Assembly (NCBI GenBank): GCA_002336895.1
Contig: DDFC01000023.1
Location: 149,584 to 213,583 of the forward strand
Source: Verrucomicrobiaceae bacterium UBA1938
GTDB lineage: Bacteria > Verrucomicrobiota > Verrucomicrobiia > Verrucomicrobiales > Verrucomicrobiaceae
DNA: 64,000 bases
Direction: 5' to 3'
Part shown: in pieces, positions 17,636 through 25,659 of the stretch
Position numbering within the stretch: position 1 is the stretch's first letter
Layout of the letters: each line of letters begins with the position of its first letter
Position numbers and translations under genes: made by a program
Notes under the pieces: model-generated
What the model was told of the DNA's origin: nothing
What the model saw: the letters and a program-made list of their open reading frames with translations, nothing else
Database searches by the model: none

Positions 17636-18598
17636 TCAGGGCTTTACTGGAGCTGGAGTGGCGGGAGCCGAAGGTGCAACTGGAGCAGGGGCTGCGGCAG
17701 AAGGAGCAGGTGCTGCTGGAACTGGTGCCGGTGCCGAAGGCACGGGAAGCGGTGCCGGAACGGCAGGAGCAGGGACTGGAGTAGGAGCTGAAGGCTGCAA
17801 AGCAGGTGCTGGGGCTGCAGGAGCAGCCATGGCAGGAGCCGCTCCCTGAGGAGCGAGAGTGGCACGAAGGCCGCTTTCAGCAGAGTTGAGCTTGATGTTC
17901 GGCACGCCGGGAATGGCGGCTGCAGCAGGCTTGGGCTCGACTTTCGGAGCCGGTGGAGGATCGACTTCTTTAGTAGGAAGCGAAGCGGCGATCCAGCCAA
18001 GGCGGTTCTGGCTGATGCTCTGATACTCCTGTGCGTCGGGGAACTTGGTGGCGAGGTCTTCGTAAGCCTTCTTGGCTTCGTCGGCCTTGCCCTGTGCCCA
18101 GAACAGATCTCCGAGGCGCACCTGCGCCAGAGGAGCAGCCTCGCTGGAGGCAAACTCATTCACGATGCGCTCAAAAACGGACTGAGCCTCCTTGCTTTCG
18201 CCCATGGCGTCGAGCTTGGTGCCAAGCCCCAGCAAGGCGAAAACGGAGAGCGGACTGCTGGCATTCTTGGAGGTGAACTCCTTGAGAGCCTCCACAGCGG
18301 ATGATTTCTTGTTCTGATCCCATAGCAGGTCCGCCTTCAGCAGCAGAGCGTTGGAAGCAGCATTGGTGCCGGGGTAGCGGGAGATCACGAAATCACAGTC
18401 TTCCACCGTCTTCGCAGCCGTGAAGGCTTCAGCTGCCTCGTTGGCCTTGAGGGTGTTCTGGTGCTTGATGAAGCCGAAAGCAATGATCCCGGCCACCACA
18501 ATGATGAAAAGCCAGACGATCTTGCGGAGGTTGTCCTCCATGAACTTTTCCATGCCGGTGGCCGGAAGTTCCTGGGAAGCGTAGTCGAGTTGGGACAT
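17636..18598 (-). CDS. Membrane-anchored TPR protein with Pro/Ala-rich tail (YfgM-like)
   Basis: A 320-residue protein; the start MSQLDYASQELPATG was chosen because upstream frame residues look like leader. One membrane helix (KIVWLFIIVVAGIIAFGFI, about 27-45) follows a short cytoplasmic N-terminus. The next ~170 residues are tetratricopeptide-like: LLLKADLLWDQNKKSSAVEAL, SVFALLGLGTKLDAMG and QVRLGDLFWAQGKADEAKKAYEDLA. This layout matches YfgM/TPR_21-type proteins that work with the Sec translocon and periplasmic chaperones. The last ~60 residues are a low-complexity Pro/Ala/Val tail, probably an extended spacer in the periplasm or cell wall. Confidence 0.75.
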   Translation of the reverse strand: MSQLDYASQELPATGMEKFMEDNLRKIVWLFIIVVAGIIAFGFIKHQNTLKANEAAEAFTAAKTVEDCDFVISRYPGTNAASNALLLKADLLWDQNKKSSAVEALKEFTSKNASSPLSVFALLGLGTKLDAMGESKEAQSVFERIVNEFASSEAAPLAQVRLGDLFWAQGKADEAKKAYEDLATKFPDAQEYQSISQNRLGWIAASLPTKEVDPPPAPKVEPKPAAAAIPGVPNIKLNSAESGLRATLAPQGAAPAMAAPAAPAPALQPSAPTPVPAPAVPAPLPVPSAPAPVPAAPAPSAAAPAPVAPSAPATPAPVKP

Positions 18599-18654
18599 AG
18601 GAGGTTGGTTTTGGAGAATCGGGTGAGCGGATGGCTCAAAGGGTAACAAACATC

Positions 18655-18712
18655 GAATGACGAGGGCTGTCGTGGCAGTTCAAGGGTTCCGCCACCGGGC
18701 CTCTCGTCATTC
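18655..18712. repeat. Long inverted repeat with GAATGACGA-type units
   Basis: GAATGACGAG at 18655-18664 and its exact complement CTCGTCATTC at 18703-18712, with inner GTGGC/GCCAC pairing. Another copy of the unit (TCGTCATT) lies at about 18717, and several occur at about 16255-16285. It lies between the cysK stop and the TPR gene start. It may be a folded intergenic repeat, or act as the cysK terminator. Confidence 0.45.
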
Positions 18713-18732
18713 AGATTTCGTCATTACGGGGC

Positions 18733-19713
18733 TCACGCTCCCACTTTCGCACGGGCTTCGTCAGCCAGAGCGGTGGAGAGATAGCGCTCGCCGGTGGAGC
18801 AGGCGACGGTGACGATCAGCTTGCCGGCGTTTTCAGGACGCTTGGCCACTTCGATGGCGGCGCAGACGTTGGCCCCGGTGCTGATGCCGACTAGGATGCC
18901 CTCCTCCTTGGCCAGGCGGCGGGCCATGGCAAAAGCGTCGTCATTGCTGACCTTCACGCACTCCGTGATCTGCGCGTTTCCAGCGCTGTCTTTCAGGTGT
19001 AGGTTGATCGGGACGAAGCCTGCACCAGTGCCCTGGATCTTGTGCGGTCCGGGCTGCACGGGCTGGCCGGCCAGAGTCTGATTGATGACCGGGGAGGCCT
19101 CAGGCTCCACGGCGATGGCGGTGAAGCTGGGCTTGCGGGGCTTGATGACTTCCGTCACACCAGTGATCGTACCGCCCGTGCCTACAGCTGCCACGAGGAT
19201 GTCGATCTTGCCATCGGTGTCGGCCCAGAGCTCTTCAGCGGTTGTTTTTGAGTGGATGGCCGGATTGGCGGGGTTTTCAAACTGCTGCGGCATCCAGGCG
19301 TTCGGCGTGCTGGCCACGAGCTCGGTTGCCTTGGCGATGGCACCCTTCATACCCTGAGCACCGGGGGTCAGCACGAGCTCAGCACCCAGCAGGGCGAGCA
19401 GTGTGCGGCGTTCCAGAGACATTGTCTCAGGCATGGTCAGGATGAGCTTGTAACCTTTAGCGGCGGCGACAAACGCAAGAGCGATACCGGTGTTGCCGCT
19501 GGTGGGCTCGACAATGATGGTGTCCGGCTTCAGGATGCCGCGCTTTTCAGCGTCCTCGATCATGGCCATGCCGATACGGTCCTTCACGCTGCCAAGCGGA
19601 TTGAAGAACTCGCACTTCAGAGCGATCGTGGCGTTCAGCCCGGCGGTCACTTTGTTCAGCTTCACCAGCGGTGTTTTGCCGACGGTTTCGACGATGTTGT
19701 TATAGATGCCCAT
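18733..19713 (-). CDS. cysK: Cysteine synthase A (O-acetylserine sulfhydrylase)
   Basis: Makes L-cysteine from O-acetylserine and sulfide. The 326 residues show the full family pattern: VGKTPLVKLN near the start, NPLGSVKDRIG with the PLP lysine Lys44, PTSGNTGIALAF (substrate loop), VAAVGTGGTITGV (phosphate-binding loop), and VEPEASPV and HKIQGTGAGFVP near the active site. It lacks the extra domain of cystathionine beta-synthase. The upstream gene on the same strand is a class I aminotransferase (54-base gap), so the pair may share a promoter. It also sits on the same chromosome stretch as the cysteine desulfurase at 4.4 kb, which uses its product. Confidence 0.95.
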   Translation of the reverse strand: MGIYNNIVETVGKTPLVKLNKVTAGLNATIALKCEFFNPLGSVKDRIGMAMIEDAEKRGILKPDTIIVEPTSGNTGIALAFVAAAKGYKLILTMPETMSLERRTLLALLGAELVLTPGAQGMKGAIAKATELVASTPNAWMPQQFENPANPAIHSKTTAEELWADTDGKIDILVAAVGTGGTITGVTEVIKPRKPSFTAIAVEPEASPVINQTLAGQPVQPGPHKIQGTGAGFVPINLHLKDSAGNAQITECVKVSNDDAFAMARRLAKEEGILVGISTGANVCAAIEVAKRPENAGKLIVTVACSTGERYLSTALADEARAKVGA

Positions 19714-19767
19714 GATGAGTTTGGAGTTAGCGGTGGAGATGCCGGGAATGCCGGCGCAGATGCAGGA

Positions 19768-20934
19768 TTAGTGCTGATTGCAGAATTCTTCGAAGCGGTC
19801 CATGCCTGCATTGATGACGTCCAGGCCGGTGGCGTAGCTGAAGCGCACGGTGTGCTCAGCACCGAAGGCCACGCCGGGGACGATGGCGACCTTCTGCTTG
19901 CTCAGAAGCTTCTCGCAGAAGTTCACGCTCTTGATCTGCGTGGGCTCGATGTCCACCAGGAAGTAGAAGGCACCCATGGGCTCCACCACGCGGATGTTCT
20001 TGATGTTGTTCAGACGGCCCAGCATGTACTGGCGGCGCACGTCGAACTCATCGCGCATGTCGCTCACGATCTGCTGATCCATCTGCAGGGCGGCCAGGGC
20101 GCCGTACTGGGCAAAACTGGTCGGATTGCTGGTGGTGTGGCTCTGGATGGTGTCGATGGCGTCGGCGATCTTCTTGGGAGCGGCGGTGTAGCCAAGGCGC
20201 CAGCCGGTCATGGCGTAGGCCTTGGAGAAGCCGTTGATGGTGATGGTGTGGTCGTAGATCTCCTTGCTCAGGGAGGCGATGCTGACGTGCTCGTGGCCGC
20301 CGTACACCAGCTTTTCATAGATTTCGTCAGAGAGGATCACGATGCCCTCGCCCACGGCGATTTCAGCCAGAGCCTTGAGCTCGTCGCGGCTGTAGATGGA
20401 GCCGGTCGGGTTGCCAGGAGTATTGAGGATGATCATCTTGGTCATCGGGGACATGGCGTCCTCGAACTCCTCGGGGGTGAGCTTCCAGCCGTTTTCGCGC
20501 TTGGTTTCCACGATCACGGGGATGCCGCCGACGATACGCACCATTTCAGGGTAGCTGGTCCAGTAGGGAGCGGGGATGATGACCTCGTCTCCGGGATTCA
20601 CGCAGGCCAGGATGGCGTTGTAGCAGGAGTGCTTGGCACCGCAGTTCACGCTGATCTGGGAGGGGTCATACTGCACGTTGTTGTCCACCATCAGCTTGGC
20701 GGCGATGGATTCGCGCAGTTCCAGAATACCGGCGCTCTCGGTGTAGCGGGTCTTGCCGGAGTTCAGAGCCTCAGTGGCGGCGGCGATGATGGGGGCGGGG
20801 GTGTTGAAGTCGGGTTCACCGGCACCAAAGCTCAGCACGTCAACACCCTGCTTCTTCAATGCCTTCGCCTGGGCGGTGATGGACAGGGTCATTGAAGGGG
20901 CGACTTCGGCGATGTTCTTGGCAATAAAATCCAT
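19768..20934 (-). CDS. Aspartate/aromatic-type class I aminotransferase (AspC/AspAT Ib)
   Basis: A 388-residue PLP transaminase. The start at 20934 gives MDFIAKNIAEVAPSMTLSITAQAKALK, typical of the Ib subgroup (Thermus-like AspAT); the upstream in-frame extension is not conserved-looking. Signatures: LSFGAGEPDFNTP (substrate Gly/Asp region), YTESAGILELR, NTPGNPTGS, SDEIYEKLVYGG with the PLP-contacting Asp/Tyr, and Lys238 in INGFSKAYAMTGWRLGY. Ib enzymes usually transaminate aspartate and sometimes prephenate or aromatic amino acids. Likely co-transcribed with cysK downstream. Confidence 0.92.
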   Translation of the reverse strand: MDFIAKNIAEVAPSMTLSITAQAKALKKQGVDVLSFGAGEPDFNTPAPIIAAATEALNSGKTRYTESAGILELRESIAAKLMVDNNVQYDPSQISVNCGAKHSCYNAILACVNPGDEVIIPAPYWTSYPEMVRIVGGIPVIVETKRENGWKLTPEEFEDAMSPMTKMIILNTPGNPTGSIYSRDELKALAEIAVGEGIVILSDEIYEKLVYGGHEHVSIASLSKEIYDHTITINGFSKAYAMTGWRLGYTAAPKKIADAIDTIQSHTTSNPTSFAQYGALAALQMDQQIVSDMRDEFDVRRQYMLGRLNNIKNIRVVEPMGAFYFLVDIEPTQIKSVNFCEKLLSKQKVAIVPGVAFGAEHTVRFSYATGLDVINAGMDRFEEFCNQH

Positions 20935-21063
20935 GGTCAGGTGTGGTTGAACGGGTGAAAAAGCTGGGGGGCGGTCTATAAAGGCGGGGGCGGGAAGTTT
21001 GTCAATCATTCCTCCCACCACCGCCAAAGGGCGGCTTGTGCGCAGCGCAGGGCCGTTTTAGTC

Positions 21064-22317
21064 ATGCAGTCCATGAATCAGCCACGCCCCAGACCCACCA
21101 CCGCCCGTCAGCCAGCCGTCCCCATCCGAGGCATGGCTCTGGATGTACTGGGCGAATGGGCGGCAGGAGAGCGCTTTGCCGCCGACCTCATGGACCGCAT
21201 GCAGCGGGACAACTATCTCAGCCAGCCCGATGCCGCCTTTTTGCGCGACATCGTGCTGACCACGCTGCGTAATCTCTCGCTGCTGGACCACTGGATCGCC
21301 GTGCTTACAGAGGACAAGCATCTGGACCACCGTAGCCGCTGGGGGCTGCGAATCGGCCTATGCCAGATATTGATTCTCAAGGTGTCAGAGCACGCAGCGG
21401 TGAATGAGACGGTGGCCGCCACCGGGCGTGCACGCAGCCTCATCAATGCCGTGCTGCGCCGGGCATGCCGGGAAGCCGAGTCCCTGCTGGCTCTGCCCGC
21501 CACGCTACCGCTGGAGACACGCACCTCCCACCCCAAATGGCTGATCCAGCACTGGCTGGGCCTGCACGGCGAGGCCAAAACCACCGCCCTCTGCGAGTGG
21601 AATCAGATCCCCGCCCCGATGTGCGCCCGGGTGAACCACCTGCACCCCGAGATGGCCGCTTCTGCGAATGATTTCATCGTCTGCGAACAGCTGCCGCGTA
21701 AGGAACTGAGTGACGGCAAAGTTTACATGCAGGACCCCAGCACCGCGCTGGCCCCGCGCCTTTTAGCCCCGCAGACCGGCCAGCGCGTGCTGGATGCCTG
21801 CGCCGCCCCTGGTGGAAAGACCGCCCTGCTGGCCCAGCTCATGGAAAACACAGGGGAGATCATCGCCTGTGACGTTTCCCCGGCACGCCTGCGCCGTCTG
21901 GAGGGAAATCTCCAGCGACTCCATGTGACCAATGCCCGGATAGAGCTGCACGACTGGATGGAACCTCAGATACCCGACTTTGCCGAAGCTGGCTTTGACC
22001 GCATCCTGCTCGATGTCCCCTGCTCCAACACCGGCGTGATGCGCCGCCGGGTGGATGTGCGGTGGCGCCTGCAGCCCGAGGATATTTCCGCCCAGATGGA
22101 AACCCAGTCGCAGCTGCTGAAAAATTGCCTCCGTGTTCTGAAGCCGGGAGGTATCCTCGTTTACAGCACCTGCAGCATCGAGCCTGCGGAGAATGAGCAG
22201 CTTGTGGAGAGCGTGCTTGAATCAACTCCTGGCTACGAGCTCGTCTCCACCCGCCGAAGCTTTCCACCCGAGGACCAGATGGATGGTGCCTTCGCGGCGG
22301 CGATCCGACGGGTATGA
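21064..22317 (+). CDS. rsmB: 16S rRNA (cytosine-C5) methyltransferase, RsmB type
   Basis: Methylates a 16S rRNA cytosine (C967 in E. coli). The 417 residues have an N-terminal NusB-like RNA-binding helical domain (to about 140, with FLRDIVLTTLRN and NETVAATGRARSLINAVLRR). The SAM-dependent Rossmann domain follows: DACAAPGGKTALLAQL (motif I), ACDVSPARLRRLEGNL (motif II), LLDVPCSNTGVMRRR with the motif IV cysteine, and VYSTCSIEPAENE with the catalytic motif VI cysteine. ATG 21064 and ATG 21073 are both possible starts. The last codons overlap an in-frame ATG (22314) of the next gene's frame. Confidence 0.92.
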   Translation: MQSMNQPRPRPTTARQPAVPIRGMALDVLGEWAAGERFAADLMDRMQRDNYLSQPDAAFLRDIVLTTLRNLSLLDHWIAVLTEDKHLDHRSRWGLRIGLCQILILKVSEHAAVNETVAATGRARSLINAVLRRACREAESLLALPATLPLETRTSHPKWLIQHWLGLHGEAKTTALCEWNQIPAPMCARVNHLHPEMAASANDFIVCEQLPRKELSDGKVYMQDPSTALAPRLLAPQTGQRVLDACAAPGGKTALLAQLMENTGEIIACDVSPARLRRLEGNLQRLHVTNARIELHDWMEPQIPDFAEAGFDRILLDVPCSNTGVMRRRVDVRWRLQPEDISAQMETQSQLLKNCLRVLKPGGILVYSTCSIEPAENEQLVESVLESTPGYELVSTRRSFPPEDQMDGAFAAAIRRV

Positions 22318-22373
22318 AGTTCGTGCGTGACATCTCCCCCTCTCTTCTCCAACAATCCGCCTCCTCATTTCTC

Positions 22374-23216
22374 ATGAAATTCACCTCCTTCTTCCTCGCC
22401 CTGGCGCTTGCGGTTCCCGCCTCTGCTGCCGACGCCCCCAATGCAGCCGGTCTGCAGCTCTACAGCCTGCGCAGCCAGTTCAAGCTGCGTGGCGTGCCAT
22501 GGACGCTGGACCAGGTGAAACAGTTTGGCATCAAGGAGGTGGAGCTGGCAGGCACCTATGATCTGACCGCTGAGCAGTTCAAAGCCGAGCTGGATCAGCG
22601 CGGCCTCAAGGCCATCAGCAGCCACTTCCCCTACGGACGCTATAAGAACGATCTGGACAACGTGGTGAAGGAGGCCAAGACCCTCGGCCTCAAGTACGCA
22701 GGCTGCGCGTGGATCGACCACAAAGACAGCTTTGACGAAGCCGAGTGCCGTGACGCCATCGCCGTTTTTAACAAAGCCGGCGAAGCCCTGGCCAAGGAAG
22801 GCATCACGATGTTTTACCACGCCCACGGCTTTGAGTTCGAGCCCTATGGCGACGGCACGCTGCTGGACCTCTTTCTACGCGAGACCAAGCCCGAATTCGT
22901 CTCCATGCAGATGGACATTCTCTGGATCATCTTCCCCGGCCAGGACCCGGTGAAGCTGCTGAATCAATACAGCGGCCGCTGGAAACTCATGCATCTCAAG
23001 GACCTCAAAAAAGGCGTGGCCACCGGATTCCTCACCGGCAAAACCGATGTGGAGAACGATGTCACGCTCGGCACCGGGCAGATGGACTGGCCCAGCATCT
23101 TTGCCGCTGCCCGCAAAAACGGCATTCAGCACTACTTCATCGAGGACGAATCCTCCACCTCACTGGAGCAGATTCCCCAGAGCCTGAAATTCCTGCGCAG
23201 CAACGGCTTCGAGTGA
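22374..23216 (+). CDS. Exported sugar phosphate isomerase/epimerase-like TIM barrel
   Basis: A 280-residue AP-endonuclease-2-family TIM barrel. The ATG at 22374 was chosen because it gives a clean signal peptide (MKFTSFFLALALAVPASAAD); an earlier ATG at 22314 overlaps the rsmB stop and would add 20 residues. AAGLQLYSLRSQF begins strand 1; VELAGTYDLT, YHAHGFEFEPYG and QMDILWIIFPGQDP, plus MHLKDLKKG, carry the usual His/Glu/Asp metal ligands. Exported members of this family are frequent in verrucomicrobia and planctomycetes and are of unknown, presumably carbohydrate-related, function. The next gene starts 4 bases after the stop. Confidence 0.82.
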   Translation: MKFTSFFLALALAVPASAADAPNAAGLQLYSLRSQFKLRGVPWTLDQVKQFGIKEVELAGTYDLTAEQFKAELDQRGLKAISSHFPYGRYKNDLDNVVKEAKTLGLKYAGCAWIDHKDSFDEAECRDAIAVFNKAGEALAKEGITMFYHAHGFEFEPYGDGTLLDLFLRETKPEFVSMQMDILWIIFPGQDPVKLLNQYSGRWKLMHLKDLKKGVATGFLTGKTDVENDVTLGTGQMDWPSIFAAARKNGIQHYFIEDESSTSLEQIPQSLKFLRSNGFE

Positions 23217-23220
23217 TCTC

Positions 23221-25359
23221 ATGCCTCGCCGCCTCCACGCCCTGGTCCTGCATGGCGTCTTCATCCTCTCGGGCATCTCGGCGCTGATTTACCAGCTCGT
23301 GTGGCAGCGTGCGCTGCTCACGATCTATGGCAGCAATGTCGAGTCCGTGGCGATGGTGGTGGCGGCCTTTCTGGCGGGGCTGGGTATCGGCAGCATTGTG
23401 GGTGGCTGGATCTCCAAGTCTGCCCGTGCGCCTCTGGTCCTGCTCTTTGGCCTGGCTGAGTTCGGCGTGGGGGCTTACGGCCTCATCTCGCTGAAGCTCT
23501 TTGATGCCGTGGGTGCCCTGACCTCGGTGCAGGCCCACGGTCTCACCACCGGGGCGCTGGTCTTTCTTCTCGTTTTTCTTCCCACCCTGCTCATGGGTGC
23601 CACACTGCCGCTGCTGGTGGCGCATCAAGTGCGGGATACTGCGCATGTGGGCCACAGCGTGAGCAGGCTGTATTTTGTGAACACCCTCGGGGCAGCGCTC
23701 GGGGCCTTCATCGCCGCGCGCTGGTTGCTCGGCAGCTTCGGCATGAGCGGCACCACGCACGTTGCCGCCTGCCTGAATGCCGCCGCAGCACTGATTGTGC
23801 TGCTCGCTTTGAGAAAGCCTGCCGCCGAGGCCGCAGGCCGTGGGAAGGAACCTGCGGCCAATGCGGGATGCGAGATTCCATTCCGCACAGCCTTGGTTTG
23901 GTCTGCGCTCTCCGGCTTTCTGGCGCTCTCCTGGGAGATCATCTGGTCACGGGTCTTCAACTTTGCCAGCGCCTCCAAGGCCCCGGTGTTTGGCTACATG
24001 CTTGGCAGCTACCTGCTCGGCCTCGCACTCGGGTCATTTTTGAGTCCTCAACTGCTGGCTCAAGCCGGCAAGCTGCGAGCCAGACTGGCACGCTGGGTGA
24101 TGTTTTCCAGCGCAACGGGATTCATCGTGGCACCTCTCACCGCCATATTTGCCAGACATCTGTTCTGGGAGTGCGGGTATGTGTGTGTCGTCATCGCAGG
24201 AGCGCTGATCGGCCTCACATTCCCCCTGCTCTGCCACGCAGCGATTCCTCCCGGACAAAACACCGGCAGCCAGCTTTCAAGGCTCTATCTCGCCAACATC
24301 ATTGGTTCTGGTGCAGGCAGCCTGCTCACGGGCTTTCTGTTCATGGAATGGATGGGCCTGCACCTGCTCAGCGTCCTGCTGTTCGCATTCTCGTGGCTTT
24401 GGGCGGAGGTCATTGGTCGTTTTGAATTCCCAAAACAACAGCGCTGGCTGCCGCTGTGCCTGATGGCAGTCAGCCTCAGTCCGTTTCAAAGCTTCTACGA
24501 GCGCCTGCAGTACAAAAACGAATTCGCCTACGGCATGCGCTTCGCGCAGATCATCGAGTCACGCCATGGTGTCATTACGGTGGACACCAGCAACGCAGTG
24601 TATGGCAATGGAGCCTATGACGGCATGATCGGCACCAGGCTGGAGCCGAAGTCCTGGCTCGTGCGCCCCTACTTCCTCTCCGCCGTGCGGGACCGCATTG
24701 AAAACGTGCTCGTCATCGGCGTGGCCAGCGGATCTTGGACGCAGATTCTCGTCAATCACCCGCAGGTTAAAAAGGTCACCGCGATCGAGTTGAGCCACGG
24801 CTACCTAGACCTCATCCGTGCACGCCCGGAAGTCTCCAGCCTGCTCGCCAACCCGAAACTCGAACTCGTCATCGACGACGGCCGCCGCTGGCTGCGCCAG
24901 CACCCCGGTGCGCGTTTCGACGCGATTGTGATGAACACCACGCATCACTGGCGCGAGTTTGCCTCAGCGCTGCTTTCGCGCGAGTTTTTGACCGAGGTCA
25001 AAGCCCACCTCACTCCCGATGGCATCGCCTTTTGGAACTGCACGGAGTCCCCGCGCGCCGCCCGCACGGGTATGGAGGTCTTTCCACACACGATGATGGT
25101 CATGAACCACTGCCTGGCCAGCAGCACACCGCTGGAACCGAACCGCGAACGCTGGATGAAAACCCTCTCCACCTACCGGATCGACGGCCAGCCCGTCATC
25201 GCTCCCGATCAGATCGAAGGCGTGCTCGAATTCCTCAAAGGTGAAGCCCTCCCAGTCCCCGGCGATATGTGGCACTGGTGTCGCCGCCCAGCCATGCAAG
25301 CCGCCTGGGGTGAGGCAAAAATCATCACGGATGACAATTTAGGGCATGAGTATCCCTAA
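23221..25359 (+). CDS. Multi-pass membrane protein with C-terminal spermidine-synthase-like domain
   Basis: A 712-residue fusion. Residues 1 to about 460 contain roughly ten to twelve hydrophobic helices (for example VLHGVFILSGISALIYQLVW, AAFLAGLGIGSIVGGWI and MGATLPLLVAH), a fold found in bacterial membrane-linked spermidine synthase-like proteins. The C-terminal part (about 490-640) is a Rossmann methyltransferase/SpeE-like domain: VLVIGVASGSWTQIL in place of the classical GGGDG motif, AIELSHGYLDLIR (acidic after beta 2), VIDDGRRWLRQHPGARFDAIVMN, then TTHHWREFAS. The degenerate glycine motif makes true spermidine synthesis doubtful. It lies 4 bases after the TIM-barrel gene and 42 bases before the carrier-protein gene, on the same strand, so it could be transcribed with the cluster. 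Confidence 0.75.
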   Translation: MPRRLHALVLHGVFILSGISALIYQLVWQRALLTIYGSNVESVAMVVAAFLAGLGIGSIVGGWISKSARAPLVLLFGLAEFGVGAYGLISLKLFDAVGALTSVQAHGLTTGALVFLLVFLPTLLMGATLPLLVAHQVRDTAHVGHSVSRLYFVNTLGAALGAFIAARWLLGSFGMSGTTHVAACLNAAAALIVLLALRKPAAEAAGRGKEPAANAGCEIPFRTALVWSALSGFLALSWEIIWSRVFNFASASKAPVFGYMLGSYLLGLALGSFLSPQLLAQAGKLRARLARWVMFSSATGFIVAPLTAIFARHLFWECGYVCVVIAGALIGLTFPLLCHAAIPPGQNTGSQLSRLYLANIIGSGAGSLLTGFLFMEWMGLHLLSVLLFAFSWLWAEVIGRFEFPKQQRWLPLCLMAVSLSPFQSFYERLQYKNEFAYGMRFAQIIESRHGVITVDTSNAVYGNGAYDGMIGTRLEPKSWLVRPYFLSAVRDRIENVLVIGVASGSWTQILVNHPQVKKVTAIELSHGYLDLIRARPEVSSLLANPKLELVIDDGRRWLRQHPGARFDAIVMNTTHHWREFASALLSREFLTEVKAHLTPDGIAFWNCTESPRAARTGMEVFPHTMMVMNHCLASSTPLEPNRERWMKTLSTYRIDGQPVIAPDQIEGVLEFLKGEALPVPGDMWHWCRRPAMQAAWGEAKIITDDNLGHEYP

Positions 25360-25401
25360 GCAGCGGTTTGCATTCCCACTCTCTTAAGTTCATAAAGCGA
25401 C

Positions 25402-25659
25402 ATGCCTGCCATCGCCATCTCCCCCGGCACCATGATCGAACTCGTGCGTGAAACCGTGCTGCCAGATCTGCCTGCAGGCTTCAGTGCCGAGGCCGATTTT
25501 TTTGAGGCCGGGCTCGACTCCATGGGCGTGATGCAGCTGGTCATGTACCTGGAAGAGCGTTTTGGCAAAAAGGTCGACCCCACTGAGCTGAGCCGCGCCA
25601 ATTTTCGCAGCGGCCTTGCCATGGCGGCGCTGGTGATGGGACAAGTGGCAGGCGCATGA
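25402..25659 (+). CDS. Acyl/peptidyl carrier protein
   Basis: An 85-residue four-helix carrier protein. EAGLDSMGVMQLVMYLEERFG contains the phosphopantetheine attachment Ser40 in the core motif (G)LDSMG, followed by the long acidic helix 2. DFFEAGLDS is typical of free-standing type II carriers from secondary metabolism rather than the housekeeping AcpP (which has DSLD-type text and a more acidic pI). ATG 25402 was used; an internal ATG (Met11) is also possible. Its stop overlaps the next start (ATGA at 25656), so the two are translationally coupled. It is presumably the tether on which the ligase, acyltransferase and flavoenzymes of this operon act. No phosphopantetheinyl transferase is present here. 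Confidence 0.9.
   Translation: MPAIAISPGTMIELVRETVLPDLPAGFSAEADFFEAGLDSMGVMQLVMYLEERFGKKVDPTELSRANFRSGLAMAALVMGQVAGA

Noticed and set aside
17568..17849. Gly/Ala-rich repetitive frame, possible collagen-like or PE-PGRS-like protein
   Set aside because: It is the complement of the Pro/Ala-rich tail of the TPR gene on the other strand.
19252..20895. 547-codon plus-strand frame over cysK and the aminotransferase
   Set aside because: His/Gly/Asp-rich composition shadow of two clearly recognised minus-strand genes.
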